A stretch of 64,000 nt of DNA from Moringa oleifera. Taxonomy: Eukaryota; Streptophyta; Magnoliopsida; Brassicales; Moringaceae. The first letter of the stretch is position 1. Every line of letters starts with the position of its first letter. The stretch is from NCBI GenBank assembly GCA_021397835.1, contig JAJFZO010000087.1:1302001-1366000 (forward strand), in the 5' to 3' direction. Of the stretch, positions 12,691-26,040 are shown one piece after another. The notes below the pieces were generated by a model. It worked only from the letters and a program-made list of their open reading frames with translations. It searched no databases and had not been told where the DNA came from. Made by a program: the position numbers and the translations under genes.

Positions 12691-14704
12691 TTATTCACTT
12701 GGCATTTGCTTGGCAAGGGCACGAAGAAAACGGGTGAGGGACTTTTCAGCAGCCATTACTGCCGCATTTATATTCTCCTCACTTTCCTCAGTTGTGACCT
12801 GGAGTTGTTCTCGAACTGACTGCAGCTTACGGACAAGTTTACGCAGTTCCTGTACAAACACGAAAAGACAGACAGCAAAGTAAAGAAACTCAGACCTCAT
12901 GAAAGTAAGCAATACCAATTATATAGTGACCCCGGTTCTGAATGTACAATAAAAACATAGAAGATATTACTCATTGAAAACTTTGTAATCATTTGCGGCT
13001 TCCAATTGATATAAACAGCTCTTTCACACTTTCAAAAGAATAAACAGCTCTTTCGCACTAACAAATTCTGATTATTAACATTTCATCAGAGAGACTTCAT
13101 GGGAAAAATAATATATATACAAAATTGTTGTTACATTTTTAAATGCACAATTTACTAACCTGACGATCAAAATCAACATCATGAAGAGAATACACTTCAT
13201 TTGTAATTTTCATATCCCTACTAATCAGACCATCAAGCCATCTGGTTGCTTTGCTGATGTACTCCTGTGACGTCTGAAAAGAATGCTGAAGTAGTGAGAT
13301 AGAAGTATCTTTAAGAACATGGATGTTCCATTAAGCTTATGTATATGTTTATGAACTATGAGCTGAAAGCAAAATAATATAAACCATGAAAGAGATTCCC
13401 CCCACCCCTTCAATTGAATAGCTCTCCCAAGGAAATCTGCGGTATTTGTCAGCCACTAAGTAGCTATAAGCTATTACTCTACACCTACTTTTGGTACAAC
13501 AATTATAAAACATGCATGCATCTATACCTCCTCTCCATCCTCATTGTCCATGTGTTTTGATTCATCATAATCATCATCATCATCATCATACGCCTCCAAT
13601 TCTGCCTTCGAACCAGCTAAAGCCTGGAGCATTTGCCGGTCCCCAACTTTTGTGGCATGAATTAAAGCATCCATCAATTCAGGTTCCACTTCTCTTAGCA
13701 ATTTCCCTAACACGCATAAAGCACAGAAGGTTCTGTGACATGAATGTAAACCACACAATATGGTAAAATAATACCTCTGGACACTGCAAAATAACCACAA
13801 GTTGACGCTTATGAACATACACAGAAACCGTGGGCATTTCATGGCTTCTTGTAACATATTAATTTTAGTAAGCTACAGTTGGCGTTCAATTCGTAAGAGA
13901 AGAAAATAGGTGGCTCATTCCTATGAATCACGGTTCAACAGAGAAGTCGTAGTAAGACGAACCAGCAGCGGGACTTTCTTACCTATATAATTGAACTGCC
14001 TTCGTTTTCCTTCTTTAACATCCGGCCCCAGTCTCTGTGACCAAAACACAAGCACCATGCCCCCATGACGAAACAAGCAACAAAAATTACCAAAGAACAC
14101 AAACAAACCAAAGAATTCAAGAATTTATTAGAAGCACCTTCACTAGCATTAACGCATCGAACACGTCTTCATCAAGAGAAGTCACTCTACATCCACATAA
14201 AAAAAAAAAAGAATACAGAAATAGGAAACGAAAGTTGCATGTGGTCATAAAAGTTTTACAAAACAGTTTCTTTTCATCAAATCGATTATAAATGATTGCA
14301 AAAGAGAGTTTCATAATTGCATATCGCGGAAGGTACCTGAGGACGCGTTTGATTTGAGGGACGGAGAAGGACGCAAGCTCCATGCCCCAACCCACAGCGC
14401 GCCGAGCCTCGCGCTTCTTCTGGTTGCGACTCTTCTTAAAATCAGTATCCGAATCGCTGGCATCGCCTTCCTGGAGACCGGACGGTATAAGAGCATTTGC
14501 CATTCCGGGACCGCGTGACTGCTGATGAATGCTTCTGTTAGAGCCCGGCAATACGACGCAAACGCAAGAGAGAGAATGCAAGATGGATCTCGTGGCTAAT
14601 GCTAGCGGTAAGGACGGAGCGAGAACATGATTGAATGTCGCTCGACAGCAATAGTGGCTCTGCAACTGTGGCAACTGCCGCAGAGGCCGCATCAGCCAAG
14701 CCAT
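12691..14704 (-). CDS. DarP/YjgA-like (DUF615) ribosome-associated protein, probably organellar, 306 aa
   Basis: Six exons on the minus strand (14704-14337, 14186-14138, 14034-13983, 13706-13528, 13273-13160, 12849-12691) join in frame to 306 aa. The bacterial family binds pre-50S ribosomal subunits and helps 50S assembly. The matching core is the block around GKRRQFNYIGKLLR (residues 148-161), followed by VEPELMDAL, and the C-terminal pair DRQELRKLVRK and LTRFLRAL, which align in order with bacterial DarP. The first ~65 residues are rich in Arg, Ser, Leu and Cys and nearly free of acidic residues, as in a mitochondrial or plastid presequence; a second Met at MANALIP could start a shorter form. 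An acidic run DDDDDDYDE (from residue 197) is encoded by a GAT repeat. Organelle location is inferred, not seen. Confidence 0.85.
13563..13590 (-). repeat. Coding (GAT)n microsatellite
   Basis: A run of GAT codons in exon 4 of the DarP-like gene encodes six Asp in a row. Its length may vary between alleles without shifting the frame. Confidence 0.85.
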
Positions 14705-14809
14705 TTTCCGTGTTCGAAGCTTAGTGGATAGCTCAATACGCAGACTTCTTTTCCTTGGCCGGGAGATGTTAAATTTAGAAAGAAAAAAGAAAAACTGTTT
14801 ACTGGGATT

Positions 14810-15010
14810 GGGTTAAAGTGGGCTGGTTTGATCGCATCGGGTTGGATCTTATTGTAGTTGATTGCCATGGCGAGTTGGGCGGGTCTTAAATAAGATTGGG
14901 TTGCTTGGATCGGATCAAATTGAATTGGGTTGTCGTTAGAACTGCATTGGGTCCTTCCTATTGGTTTGAATTGGGTTGAACTTGGATTAACTTGGATCGG
15001 GTTAGATTAT
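14810..15010 (+). repeat. Degenerate GATTGGGTTG-type minisatellite
   Basis: About ten variants of GATTGGGTTG, GGATCGGGTT or TTGAATTGGGTT lie within 200 bp at uneven spacing. It is G+T-rich and stands out from the flanking AT-rich DNA. The unit does not match the plant telomere repeat TTTAGGG. Confidence 0.6.
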
Positions 15011-15129
15011 GTTAAATGTCTATTACTCTATTCACGTTTTTCTCCATCCAATTCAACATGAACAATTAAACTCTATTTTAATTAAATCATAGGGTAAATA
15101 TAAAAAAGTAAATTATTTTTATTTTTAAT

Positions 15130-15560
15130 TTAAAACGGTCGATTTATTATATCATTAATATTTTAATTTGATTCAATTTAAATGTGATAAAAATTTAAAA
15201 TTTAAAAATACTTAAATTAACTGTTTTTATACAATAAATTTTGAATTAAAATTTTCACATTTATAACAAAATATTCAAATTATCATTATAAAAAAATTTA
15301 AAATTTTAATACTAAATATACATATATTTAAAAAATTACACTATCAAAATTTAAAAATTTCATAAACGAATAACTCATGAGTAAAAAATTATTTAAATTT
15401 AAAAGTTGAACTCAAAGTGAATGTAAAATATATTCAAATTATTTTGGAGGTACTTTAATAATAAAAATTTTATTAACTTTTTATAATAATTTAAGTTAAT
15501 ATTTAAATTGAATTAAATTAAAACATTAGTAGCACAATAAAATTCATTAATATTTTAAGG
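15130..15560 (+). repeat. Dispersed AT-rich repeat, copy 3 (reference copy for this window)
   Basis: Ordered blocks recognised in all copies are: TACAATAAATTTTGAATTAA; ATATTCAAATTATCATTATA followed by A-run and TTTAAAATTTT; ACTAAATATACATATATTTA; ACTATCAAAATTTAAAAATT; AACTCATGAGTAAAAAATTA; ATTCAAATTATTTTGGAGGT; and a closing TTTAATAATAAAAAT. No coding capacity was seen. Termini were not resolved. Confidence 0.65.
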
Positions 15561-15833
15561 TTCAAATTAAAAAAAAATTAAACTTATTTTTTATATTTAC
15601 TTTGAATTATAATAAGAACACAATATAATAAATTAAAAAATAACATATATTAAAAATATTATCATATAATAATGAATCTGGTTCCCACATTAAAAACATA
15701 CAATATGTATAGCAAAAAAATTAAAAAAGAGATGGTCAAAAGAAATAACAGAAAAATTACATATCCACATTTTTCAGAAGATATACATAAAATTATGCAA
15801 AATCCTTTCAGCTCTGAAATCACTGATCAATCA

Positions 15834-17820
<1,987 letters not shown>

Positions 17821-17835
17821 TGATGTGTTTCCCAC

Positions 17836-17862
17836 AGAGAGAGAGAGAGAGAGAGAGAGAGA
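17836..17862 (-). promoter_or_regulatory. (CT)n tract in the FNR 5' leader
   Basis: On the coding strand this is an uninterrupted TCTCTC run ending 15 nt before the ATG at 17820. CT-rich leader stretches are frequent in nuclear photosynthesis genes and may affect transcription or translation. An effect here is inference. Confidence 0.6.
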
Positions 17863-18559
17863 AATTCAAGGAGACTTACCGAATAGAAGACAAAAGAGGT
17901 GAAAAAAGAAAGAGAAAAAGACGAATTTTGTAAGAGGATCATATGAGCTTTGGGTGGACGATATTGCAGAGCAATCGCTGTGGCCATTAGTGGTTATGGT
18001 GACTTGAAAACCAAGTGAGATTCCATGAAGATTATCCTGCACACTGCTTCGCTCTCTTTAATCACTTTTCACCTTAATCTCAAAAATAAAAAATAATAAG
18101 AAGTCGCCGTTCATTCCTTTATAATTTCAACTCTGTGCTGTTGTTCTGTAGTAGAAACAGCATGGTGTTCGAGTCAAAGTATGCTGGAACAACGAGTAGT
18201 TCTTAAGCTGGTACCAACCGCAGCCCGTGATACAGCTTAGATTTGTGGATGGCCCATTTAACAGAGTAAGCTCATCTGAATGTCCAAAGGCTACACCCAG
18301 ATTAAGTCTAGGAAACAGAAGCAGCCCAACATTACATAGAAACCCGACCCACTTAAGAGGTATTCACTTTCTCTGTTTGTTTTACACCAATGGAAGGCTG
18401 GGCCCATTAAACTATGGACTCCCTCGAGTAATTTGGGTTCATTCAGTGATGTGGCAAGTAAGAGCATCTGGGCCAGGCGGATCCAACAAAAATTAAGGAA
18501 AACAGATTAAAAAAACTTCAAATTATACTCAACTTTTTAATTTAAATAATAATATTGGA

Positions 18560-18850
18560 TTAATTATATATTTTTATTTTATTATTTATTTTAAATTAAA
18601 TTTTATTATAAATATTTAAAACTATTTTTATCATTAAAATTTTTCAAAATTATTAAAATAAATTTTATTCTTTATTTTGATTTCATTATTTAAATATCAC
18701 CTATTCCTTATAAATTATTTTTCATAAATTTTTAACTATATATTTTTATGAATTTTAAAATAATGTTATGATGATAGTTTAAATTTTTTTATATTTATAA
18801 TAAATTTTAAATTAAAATTTATTGTATAAAAATCATATGAAAAGTAAGAT
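18560..18850 (-). repeat. Dispersed AT-rich repeat, inverted copy
   Basis: Read on the minus strand, the order TATACAATAAATTTTAATTT, then AAATATAAAAAAATTTAAAC, then a CATCATAACATTATTTT block, matches the family at 15130. It is shorter than the reference copy. Confidence 0.5.
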
Positions 18851-19359
18851 TGATAGGATGTGTAAATCTACTAAATATTCTTGTCCTAAGATTCAGCTGG
18901 CATACATTTGAATATTTAGTTATATAATTAATAAAATAAGATTTTATCAAAGTAGAAAGTGGACTTTAATTTGCATGGCTTCATCCTCCATTTAGGTCAT
19001 AACTAGCTGATTTGCAGATCCTGAATTTTCATTGCCATTGTCTGTGTTCTCTGGCTGACATTCGGACAACCCTCAAGTATGACCTGTAATATTCCCTACA
19101 TATCTCCGCACTTGATCATATCAATCTCTTTGATCTGTCTATGCTTGGTTTTCATTATTCCTTTTGTTGGCATTTAAAACAAGAGAGTGAATCTTAAAAG
19201 AAGATAAAAATATATTTTTTAAATTTATTATATAATATAATATAAAAGTATTAATTATTATTTTATTGAACTGTTAATATATATTCAGAGAAACAAAAAA
19301 TCTTTGGCTAATATGAGTTTGAATCATGTTGAACTATTTGAAAAAAAATTAAAATAAAT

Positions 19360-19760
19360 ATAAAAATATTTTAAATTAAACTTAATTTTAATTTAAACTT
19401 TAATATATCAAATGATCAATTGTACATATCTTTTTTAATTTGATTTAGATTAAACATTAAGTTAAATTATTATAAAAATATATAATATTCTTATTATTAA
19501 AATATTTTTAAAAATAATTAAATTAAATTTTATATTTAACTTTGAATTCATTATTTAAATTTAAACATTTTTTAATTCATACATTATTTTTTAAAAATCT
19601 TAAGTATAATTAAAAAAAAGTATTTCGTACTAAAGAAGTTTTAAATTTTTTTATAATGATAATTCGAATATTTTTTTACATTTACAAAAAATTTTAAGTC
19701 AAAGTTTGTAAATACAATATCACAAAGTTAAATATTTTTTATTTTTAAAATTTTCAATGC
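19360..19760 (-). repeat. Dispersed AT-rich repeat, inverted copy
   Basis: On the minus strand it shows TTTGACTTAAAATTTTTTGT, then ATTCGAATTATCATTATAAA, then a TTTAGTACG-type block, and the closing AATAATAAGAATATTATATA. The order is the same as the reference at 15130 but reversed in the genome. Confidence 0.55.
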
Positions 19761-20070
19761 CTTTATATTAAATTAAATTATTTTAAATTAAATGTAAAAT
19801 AATAAATATTTTAAAATTTTTATTTTTCAGATATTTATCTAAAATTTTTATATTTAACTAAAATTTTAACATCTATTATTTGTTTATGTAAATTTGAAAG
19901 AAAATGCAACTTTAATAATTCCAGGCTGTTAAAAAATGCCAGTCTGTTTGAGTTACAATCTTCATTCTATACACAAACTACTGCTGTAATTGATGGCTAC
20001 AATGGCTTCTAAGTGACTGTATTCCAGTTTCTAAAGGTACTGAAACGAATCGTTTTGGAGCTTTTTTCCC

Positions 20071-20571
20071 CTACCAGCACTGATCCGTTTCCCATGTCCG
20101 CCGCGTGGACCCGGAAAATCCAGAAGCCGAGGAGCTTCCCATTGCTGTCACAGATGCCGACATTGACATGGCAAAGGAGGAACCCATCGGCGCTCTCGGC
20201 AGGAAAAGCATCCGGTCGTAGTCCGAGCGTTTCTCGGGATCGGACAGCGTGGAGTACGCTTCGTGGACCCTCATGAACTCCTCCGCCGTCCCGTCCTTCT
20301 GACTAGTAGCAGCAACGTCAGGATGCAGAACTCTCGCCAGTCTCCGGTAAGCCGCTTTGATCTCGTGACACGAGGCGCCTCTGTGGATCCCAAGAACCTC
20401 GTAAAGCGACGACGCCGACGACGCAAACTGGTACCTCGTCCTCTCCGCCGTCGACGCGCAAGCTGTGGAGACGCGAACCGGGCGAGATTTGGTGCCCACT
20501 GGCATAGAGTGAGGACTCGGAACAGCGAAATTTGGGTTTGATCCAATGAAATGAGCTGAAGTGAACGCCAT
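20071..20571 (-). CDS. Chaperone protein dnaJ 11-like, chloroplast J-domain protein, 166 aa
   Basis: A single intronless frame of 166 aa. Residues 1-50 are Ser/Thr/Arg-rich with few acids, like a plastid transit peptide. The J domain spans about 55-121: LYEVLGIHRGAS, the helix EIKAAYRRLAR, the catalytic HPD at 83-85, then AYSTLSDPEKRSDYDR. There is no G/F stretch, zinc finger or C-terminal substrate domain, so it is a short type III (DNAJC) protein. The C-terminus RRTWETDQCW matches what I recall of the plant DNAJ11 group. Such proteins stimulate Hsp70 ATPase activity in the stroma. The gene is much richer in G+C than its surroundings, which produces open frames on other strands that are not genes. 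Confidence 0.93.
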   Translation of the reverse strand: MAFTSAHFIGSNPNFAVPSPHSMPVGTKSRPVRVSTACASTAERTRYQFASSASSLYEVLGIHRGASCHEIKAAYRRLARVLHPDVAATSQKDGTAEEFMRVHEAYSTLSDPEKRSDYDRMLFLPRAPMGSSFAMSMSASVTAMGSSSASGFSGSTRRTWETDQCW

Positions 20572-20654
20572 GGAAGATGATCAGAGCGGATTCGTAAACT
20601 TTGTTACTTGGTTTTTCATGTAAATTGAGGAATTCCGTGTCAGGGACGGGCTGT

Positions 20655-20662
20655 CATTTATA
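20655..20662 (-). promoter_or_regulatory. Probable TATA box of the dnaJ 11-like gene
   Basis: On the minus strand this reads TATAAATG, 84 bp upstream of the start codon, implying a short leader of about 50 nt. Confidence 0.6.
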
Positions 20663-22469
20663 GGAGATTGTGGGCCTGGTTTCGTTGGATTGGATAAGCG
20701 AATCACATGGCTTATCCGTTTGTGTACTCTGGACTTTGTCGGTTGCTGACTCAGCGAACAGTCGGTGTCCATGAATCTCCCTCCGCACGAGCAGGCAGTA
20801 ACCTAGCTGGAGCGTCGTACAAGCATTCATTTTTCTAGTAAAAGATTCTGCCTTGGTTTCTGGTAATTTTATTCTTGGTAGTTAGTTTTTTTTTTAAAAA
20901 AAATTGGATAATATTTAAGAAAGTTTTGAATCTTATCTGAATTTTATTTCTATATTTTATTTTTTAATTATATATATATATATAATTTCTTTGATTTACT
21001 TTAATTTCAACTTTGATTCCATTATGTAAACTGAATGATATTCTGGTTGCCAAAATATTTTAAATAATTTAAATAAATTTTACACATTACTTCAATTTTA
21101 AATTTTAATTGTTTTTTATTTATATCTTAAATTAAATTTAAAATTTTAAAAACTATAAAATTAAAACATATTTTAATATTAAAAAATTTTGAAGTTTTTT
21201 TTAATGGTCCTTCAATATTTTTCTTTAAATTGACTCAAATTAAAATTTTGAATATAAAATTAAAAAATTAAATAAAGAACTTAAAATTAAATTTTCTTCA
21301 ATTTTTTTATATTTATTTTATGGTTTTGTTGATGTTAGATTTTTTTATCCAATATAAGAAATATAATTTGTAATTAAATATATAATATAAATTTAAATTA
21401 ATTTTAATTTAATAAAATATTTTTTAACATTATTTTTATTACGATTAAGACGTGATTTTTGAACGAATAAAATATTATAATTTTGATTAAAACAAATAAT
21501 AATTTCTTAGTAATGTAAGGATTTCTACCGATAATTACTGTTTATATTTTTAGATATTTCAAATATCAATTAAATTCCATATTCAATTTCATATTAGATA
21601 TGAATCAATAAATTACATAATATAAATTTAAACACAACTTAAGATTATTATACATATACATATATTTACATATCCATTAATAATTATAATATAAATTTCA
21701 AAAAAAATAAAAATTATGAAATTATTATTGTGAACAACGTTTTGTAAAATGATAAATTATGAGTAATGGATCGATTCTATTATTATTAATGTTTAATTTG
21801 ATTATATTTATAAGTTAGAATAGTGGAAAGGTTAGAAGTATAAGATGATTCTAAAAGGAAAATAATTTTTTTGTGGATTTGGATTCTGCGTTAAATTTTT
21901 AAGATAATATTTAAAAAATATTTTTGTAATTTACAATAATAATATCAAAAATAATAAATAAATTTAACAGTTGATTTTATTAAGTTGATACACGAAATAA
22001 TTTTTTTAATACTCAAAGCAACTTACGTCACTAGAAAATCCTTAGTCAATATGAAACTAAAAAGATTTAAATCTTCTTTCCATTTGAGTTATGTTAAATT
22101 TTTAATAAGATTATGATACATGATAATTTAACAAAATTAATACTTTAAATTATTTTATTTATTTTATATTAATATTTTAAAATTATTAAAATATTTTTAC
22201 AATTATTTATTAAAAGAATTTTGATTGTTTAATTTGAATTGTGCTGAATTTTTGATAATATGATGACATGTAACAATTTAATAAAAATAATTATTAAATT
22301 ATTTTTATATTAAAATATTTTTTAATTATTTATTAAAAATTCAACATTAAATCAAATAAAAAAATATTTTTATCATTGTTACAAAAATTAAAAAAGTCAA
22401 ATTAATAGAAAAATCTTCATTCCAAATAAAATCTTCCAGAAGAACATACAGAAAAACAATTTTTTTTTC

Positions 22470-22607
22470 CCTCTTAACGGCATTAATATCATGACGTGGG
22501 TAGCGACGCTTAATACGGGAGTAAGGCGAGCCACAGGCAGCTTTCCAAGTAGACTCCGTGTTGGATTTTGACAAGGAACTGAGCAGAGCCTCAAAAGAAG
22601 AATCCAC
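22470..22607 (-). other. Short unassigned open frame in a GC-richer island
   Basis: A frame beginning MDSSFEALLSSLSKSN covers about 45 codons of mixed composition and then runs into AT-rich sequence. It could be a first exon or chance. No partner exon or family resemblance was found. Confidence 0.15.
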
Positions 22608-23814
22608 AGTCGTTATTACACAAGTCGCTCACAAAATAGGCGATGAAGCACTGGTGCTGTCGGAGATGAGATTCCGACCGCACACGACTCTTGCCTAACC
22701 TTATTTCAACAACGGAGGCTTCATGATTAGATATTAACACTCAGCCTTGCATGATCTTAATTAATTGGGAGAACCGGATTATCTAAAGGAATTTGTTTAT
22801 TAATGTTTATAAAGCCGAATTGATTGTTGAATAAGAAAAGAAAAAAATTTAATGATTAGAGGTTGATAGAGTAAATTACAAAATTAATTGTGATAATATA
22901 ATAAATAATTATAATATTTCAATATAAATATTAAAATAAATGTAAATATAATAATATTTAAAAAATATTGACATTAAAATAAATTATAGTTGAATTTATA
23001 TTGTTAATTTGTTCTTAAAAATTGACATCTGTTTGATGAATTTTAAATAAATTAAACCGATTAAAAATTTTGATTTATGATTGAATTGGTTGAATCTGAT
23101 AATTAAACTATTACTTTCAACATTGAAGTTAGTAAAATGTCTTAGACCTATGGATTTGCTAGAACCAAATATACTGATGCATTATCTATTTAAATTATTT
23201 TATTTAAAAGATTCTTCTTCTTTTTTTTATAAAAGATTTAGTTTGTTTGTATAAATGCCATTGATAATGATTTATTTTGATTTTATCATGGAAATGATTC
23301 AATTTAAAAATTGTTTAATTGAAAATTGTAATTTGTAATTTGTTCATATAAATGTTTGAACATAATTTGATCAGAAAATCATTCTAACTTTTTAATTGTT
23401 TGAACATAATTTTAAAAAATATTTAAAATGCATGTTAATTTTTAAATTAACCGTTTTATGTTTACGGAACCAATTAATTGGTTTCACTTGCTATAATTTT
23501 TCGTAATTTCAAATGTGAATAATTTTAATTAAGAATCTATTTTGTAATTTTTTAATATATTTGTTAAGAAATATATTTTTAATATTAAAAAAATTATAAT
23601 TTTGATAACAATAAATTAAATATTTGTTTAAAATCAGTAAAAATTTTATTATATAAAATTTTAAATTTAAATATTCAAAATTTTAAATTTTTTATTAAAT
23701 TTTATTTTGATTCAAACTAATAAATTTTATTTAACTTATATATTTTTAAATATTATTTTTAATAAGTATAAAATAAATGTTAAAATTATATATATTTCAT
23801 ATTTTGGAACAAAC

Positions 23815-24060
23815 AGTTACAGATTAGTGGAATGGATGGCAGATGAGGAGACGGGGCGGTGGACAGTTAGCCATCTGAATCGCATCATAAAAGATCCCAC
23901 AAGTAAAATCTACACATGTGGTCGTGGTCTTCCAGACGGTTTGGACCATAGCTATCGTTCATCTGACGGATCATCACCAAGCTACACAGCATTGAACCTG
24001 TTGCTTGTCTGTAAGAACTCTGCCGACTTCATCTGCAAGACGCACCAGGTATTCTCTTGG
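23815..24060 (+). other. Unassigned island with an open frame
   Basis: About 75 codons are open on the plus strand, starting near MADEETGRWTVSHLN and ending with KTHQ at 24048, where a GT-containing donor-like site follows. Composition is coding-like compared with its AT-rich flanks. I do not recognise a family. It may be a captured exon, a decayed gene or chance. Confidence 0.2.
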
Positions 24061-25215
24061 TTCGAATTTTATAATAAAAAATTATAAATTATTTTGATAA
24101 TTTAATAAATATCAAAATAAAATAAATATTATTCATATTTTTTAATTAAAATGTTTATAATATTTTTTGGATAATTTACATATAAATTTTTAATTTGATC
24201 AAAATTTATCTTTGATTTTTTTTTTAAACATAATTCAAATTTAAAATATTATATAATAAATTTTGATTTAAAAGTTTAGTAGTAGTAAATAAATATATAG
24301 GTTATTATTACAAAAAATATTTTTTTTATGAATTTTTAAAGTTTTTAACAGGGTAAATTCTTAAAAAATATTTTTGATATTAAAATTTATAATAAATTGG
24401 ATTTTTTTAACAAATAAAATTTTCAAGTTAAATTTTATTAAATTATTTTACACATAAATTAATTTAAAAATTACATAAATTAATTAAATGACGATAATTA
24501 TACAAGATTTATTTTAATATATTTTTTATAGTCTTAATATAAAAATAAAATTTTATTTAATTATTATTTATTATATATCAAAAATGTTATTTAAAATTTA
24601 ATATAATTTAAATTAATAAAAAAATTAATTAAGTGATCCAATTGTGGATCATGATGGAGACCTAACGAGTCAACCGAAATTCTATGGTCACACGGTGAGC
24701 TGTTTAGAAGATTCCACGTGCACTATATCTGACAAGTAGAAGCAACGTTGATGTTTGGGCACGCATTCACATGTCTTAAAAGAGGACGCGTTAACCCATA
24801 GATATACCTAAAAGGTCTTACCATTAAAAATTCAATCCAGCTTTTGTTTTTTATTAAATGTTTTTTTTTGCTTTTTTTTTTGTAGAATTGTTGATGTAAT
24901 CAAGTAACTGATTATAAGTTATAGTTTATTTTTTATTTTTTAAATTAACATATAACAAATTAAAAGTTAATTTTACTAAAATAAACTTACATTTTGATAT
25001 TTTTATTTTTATTTAATAAATTTAATTAACTGTAAAATTTATAATTATGACATAAAATAATGATTTTTAAGATATATAAAATAAGATTATATTTCTGTAA
25101 CAGTTAATTATTCTTTTAATAAGATATAGTGATAAAAGAATATATTAAAATAAGATTATAAAAAAATTGTGTTCTTTATTTAGTTAATGAAAAAAATTAA
25201 TTTTTTATTCTAAAC

Positions 25216-25242
<27 letters not shown>
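25216..25242. repeat. (AT)n microsatellite
   Basis: An uninterrupted alternating AT run of about 26 bp. Confidence 0.9.
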
Positions 25243-25246
<4 letters not shown>

Positions 25247-25544
25247 AGAATACAGCACATAATCATCATTTTATGTATTGAAATTGTGTGTGTAAAATTA
25301 ATTGAATCTATTAAACAGAAATTTTAAATTGAAAAATTCTAAAAATGTAAGAATTTATTATATATATTATAAATTTAAAATTGAGAATTTATATAAAATA
25401 AAAAATTTCATGTTGTAATTAATCATAAATTTTAAAAAATTATTTACAAAATTAAAAAATTGAATAAAAAATACCGATATTATAAATTCAAAAAATTGAT
25501 TGCTAAAAAAACAATTCATTACATTTTTGTGTCTAATTTTCCAT

Positions 25545-26040
25545 TGAACGGAAAGAGAAACTTCCGAGCCCTGACCTTAGATCCACTCAAGTATTGGGCC
25601 TCAGCAGGGATTATGAACCCAGAGCATCCAGGTTAAGTCAGTGACTCATCTACCTGAAAGCCCAAATTCCATAGACTTACTGTTCCTAGCCTGATAAAAA
25701 TGGTTACTTGTTGCGAAATGTATTGGCTCTGTAATCCCACATCTCTTACGAGGGGAGCTACGGAGTTGACGTGTCGGGTATAAACTGGGGAAGTGGAAGC
25801 GTGGCAAGGCATGATCCTTCAGGCAGTGAACGGGATGTGATGAGTGGTCATCGCTCGTAATTTAAACTGCGAGATGGGTGTCCGCCCCAAGCCTGGTTAC
25901 GACAATCTGGGCGCTCCCATTTGTACCATCTGATCCCCACTTGAAGGTATCAATGCTTAATTCGTAGTTCTCAAGTCTCCTCAGTTTCATGGGTTAATCT
26001 CTCTCAAGTGAGCTACAATGTTATGCATTGTAATAAAAAT
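25545..26040. other. Unique moderate-GC segment, possible promoter or exon remnant
   Basis: Sharp composition change from the AT-rich left flank. Frames are short on both strands. It lies directly upstream (plus sense) of the 26-kb repeat cluster. No recognisable protein, tRNA cloverleaf or terminal repeat was found. Confidence 0.3.

Larger units (their letters stand above)
14705..15830. other. Intergenic DNA between the DarP-like and FNR genes
   Basis: The first 100 bp is the presumed promoter and leader of the DarP-like gene. Then 14810-15010 is a degenerate array of TTGGGTT-like words. About 15130-15560 is a copy of the dispersed AT-rich family, and the remainder up to 15833 is the presumed FNR 3' untranslated region. 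Confidence 0.55.
17880..20010. other. FNR upstream region and AT-rich intergenic DNA
   Basis: About 17880-18490 is low-repeat DNA that should hold the FNR promoter; site II-like TGGGCC words occur near 18395 and 18470. From 18500 to 19900 the sequence is AT-rich and contains two minus-orientation copies of the dispersed family. No gene-like frame was found. Confidence 0.5.
20830..25540. other. AT-rich intergenic DNA, 4.7 kb, few unique islands
   Basis: Nearly all of this is stop-dense AT-rich sequence. Three less AT-rich islands stand out: 22470-22740 (minus-strand frame starting MDSSFEALLSS, no motif recognised), 23815-24060 (see separate entry) and 24640-24830 (contains CACGTG). About 23530-23710 and 24180-24620 look like partial copies of the dispersed family. 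An (AT)n tract is at 25216-25242. Confidence 0.5.

Noticed and set aside
20263..20546. Arg-rich open frames over the dnaJ 11-like gene
   Set aside because: They are shadows of a G+C-rich exon on the other frames; only the frame with the HPD J domain is supported.
25545..26040. tRNA-like or GH17-like segment
   Set aside because: No cloverleaf could be folded, and the resemblance of short peptide words to GH17 enzymes did not extend.
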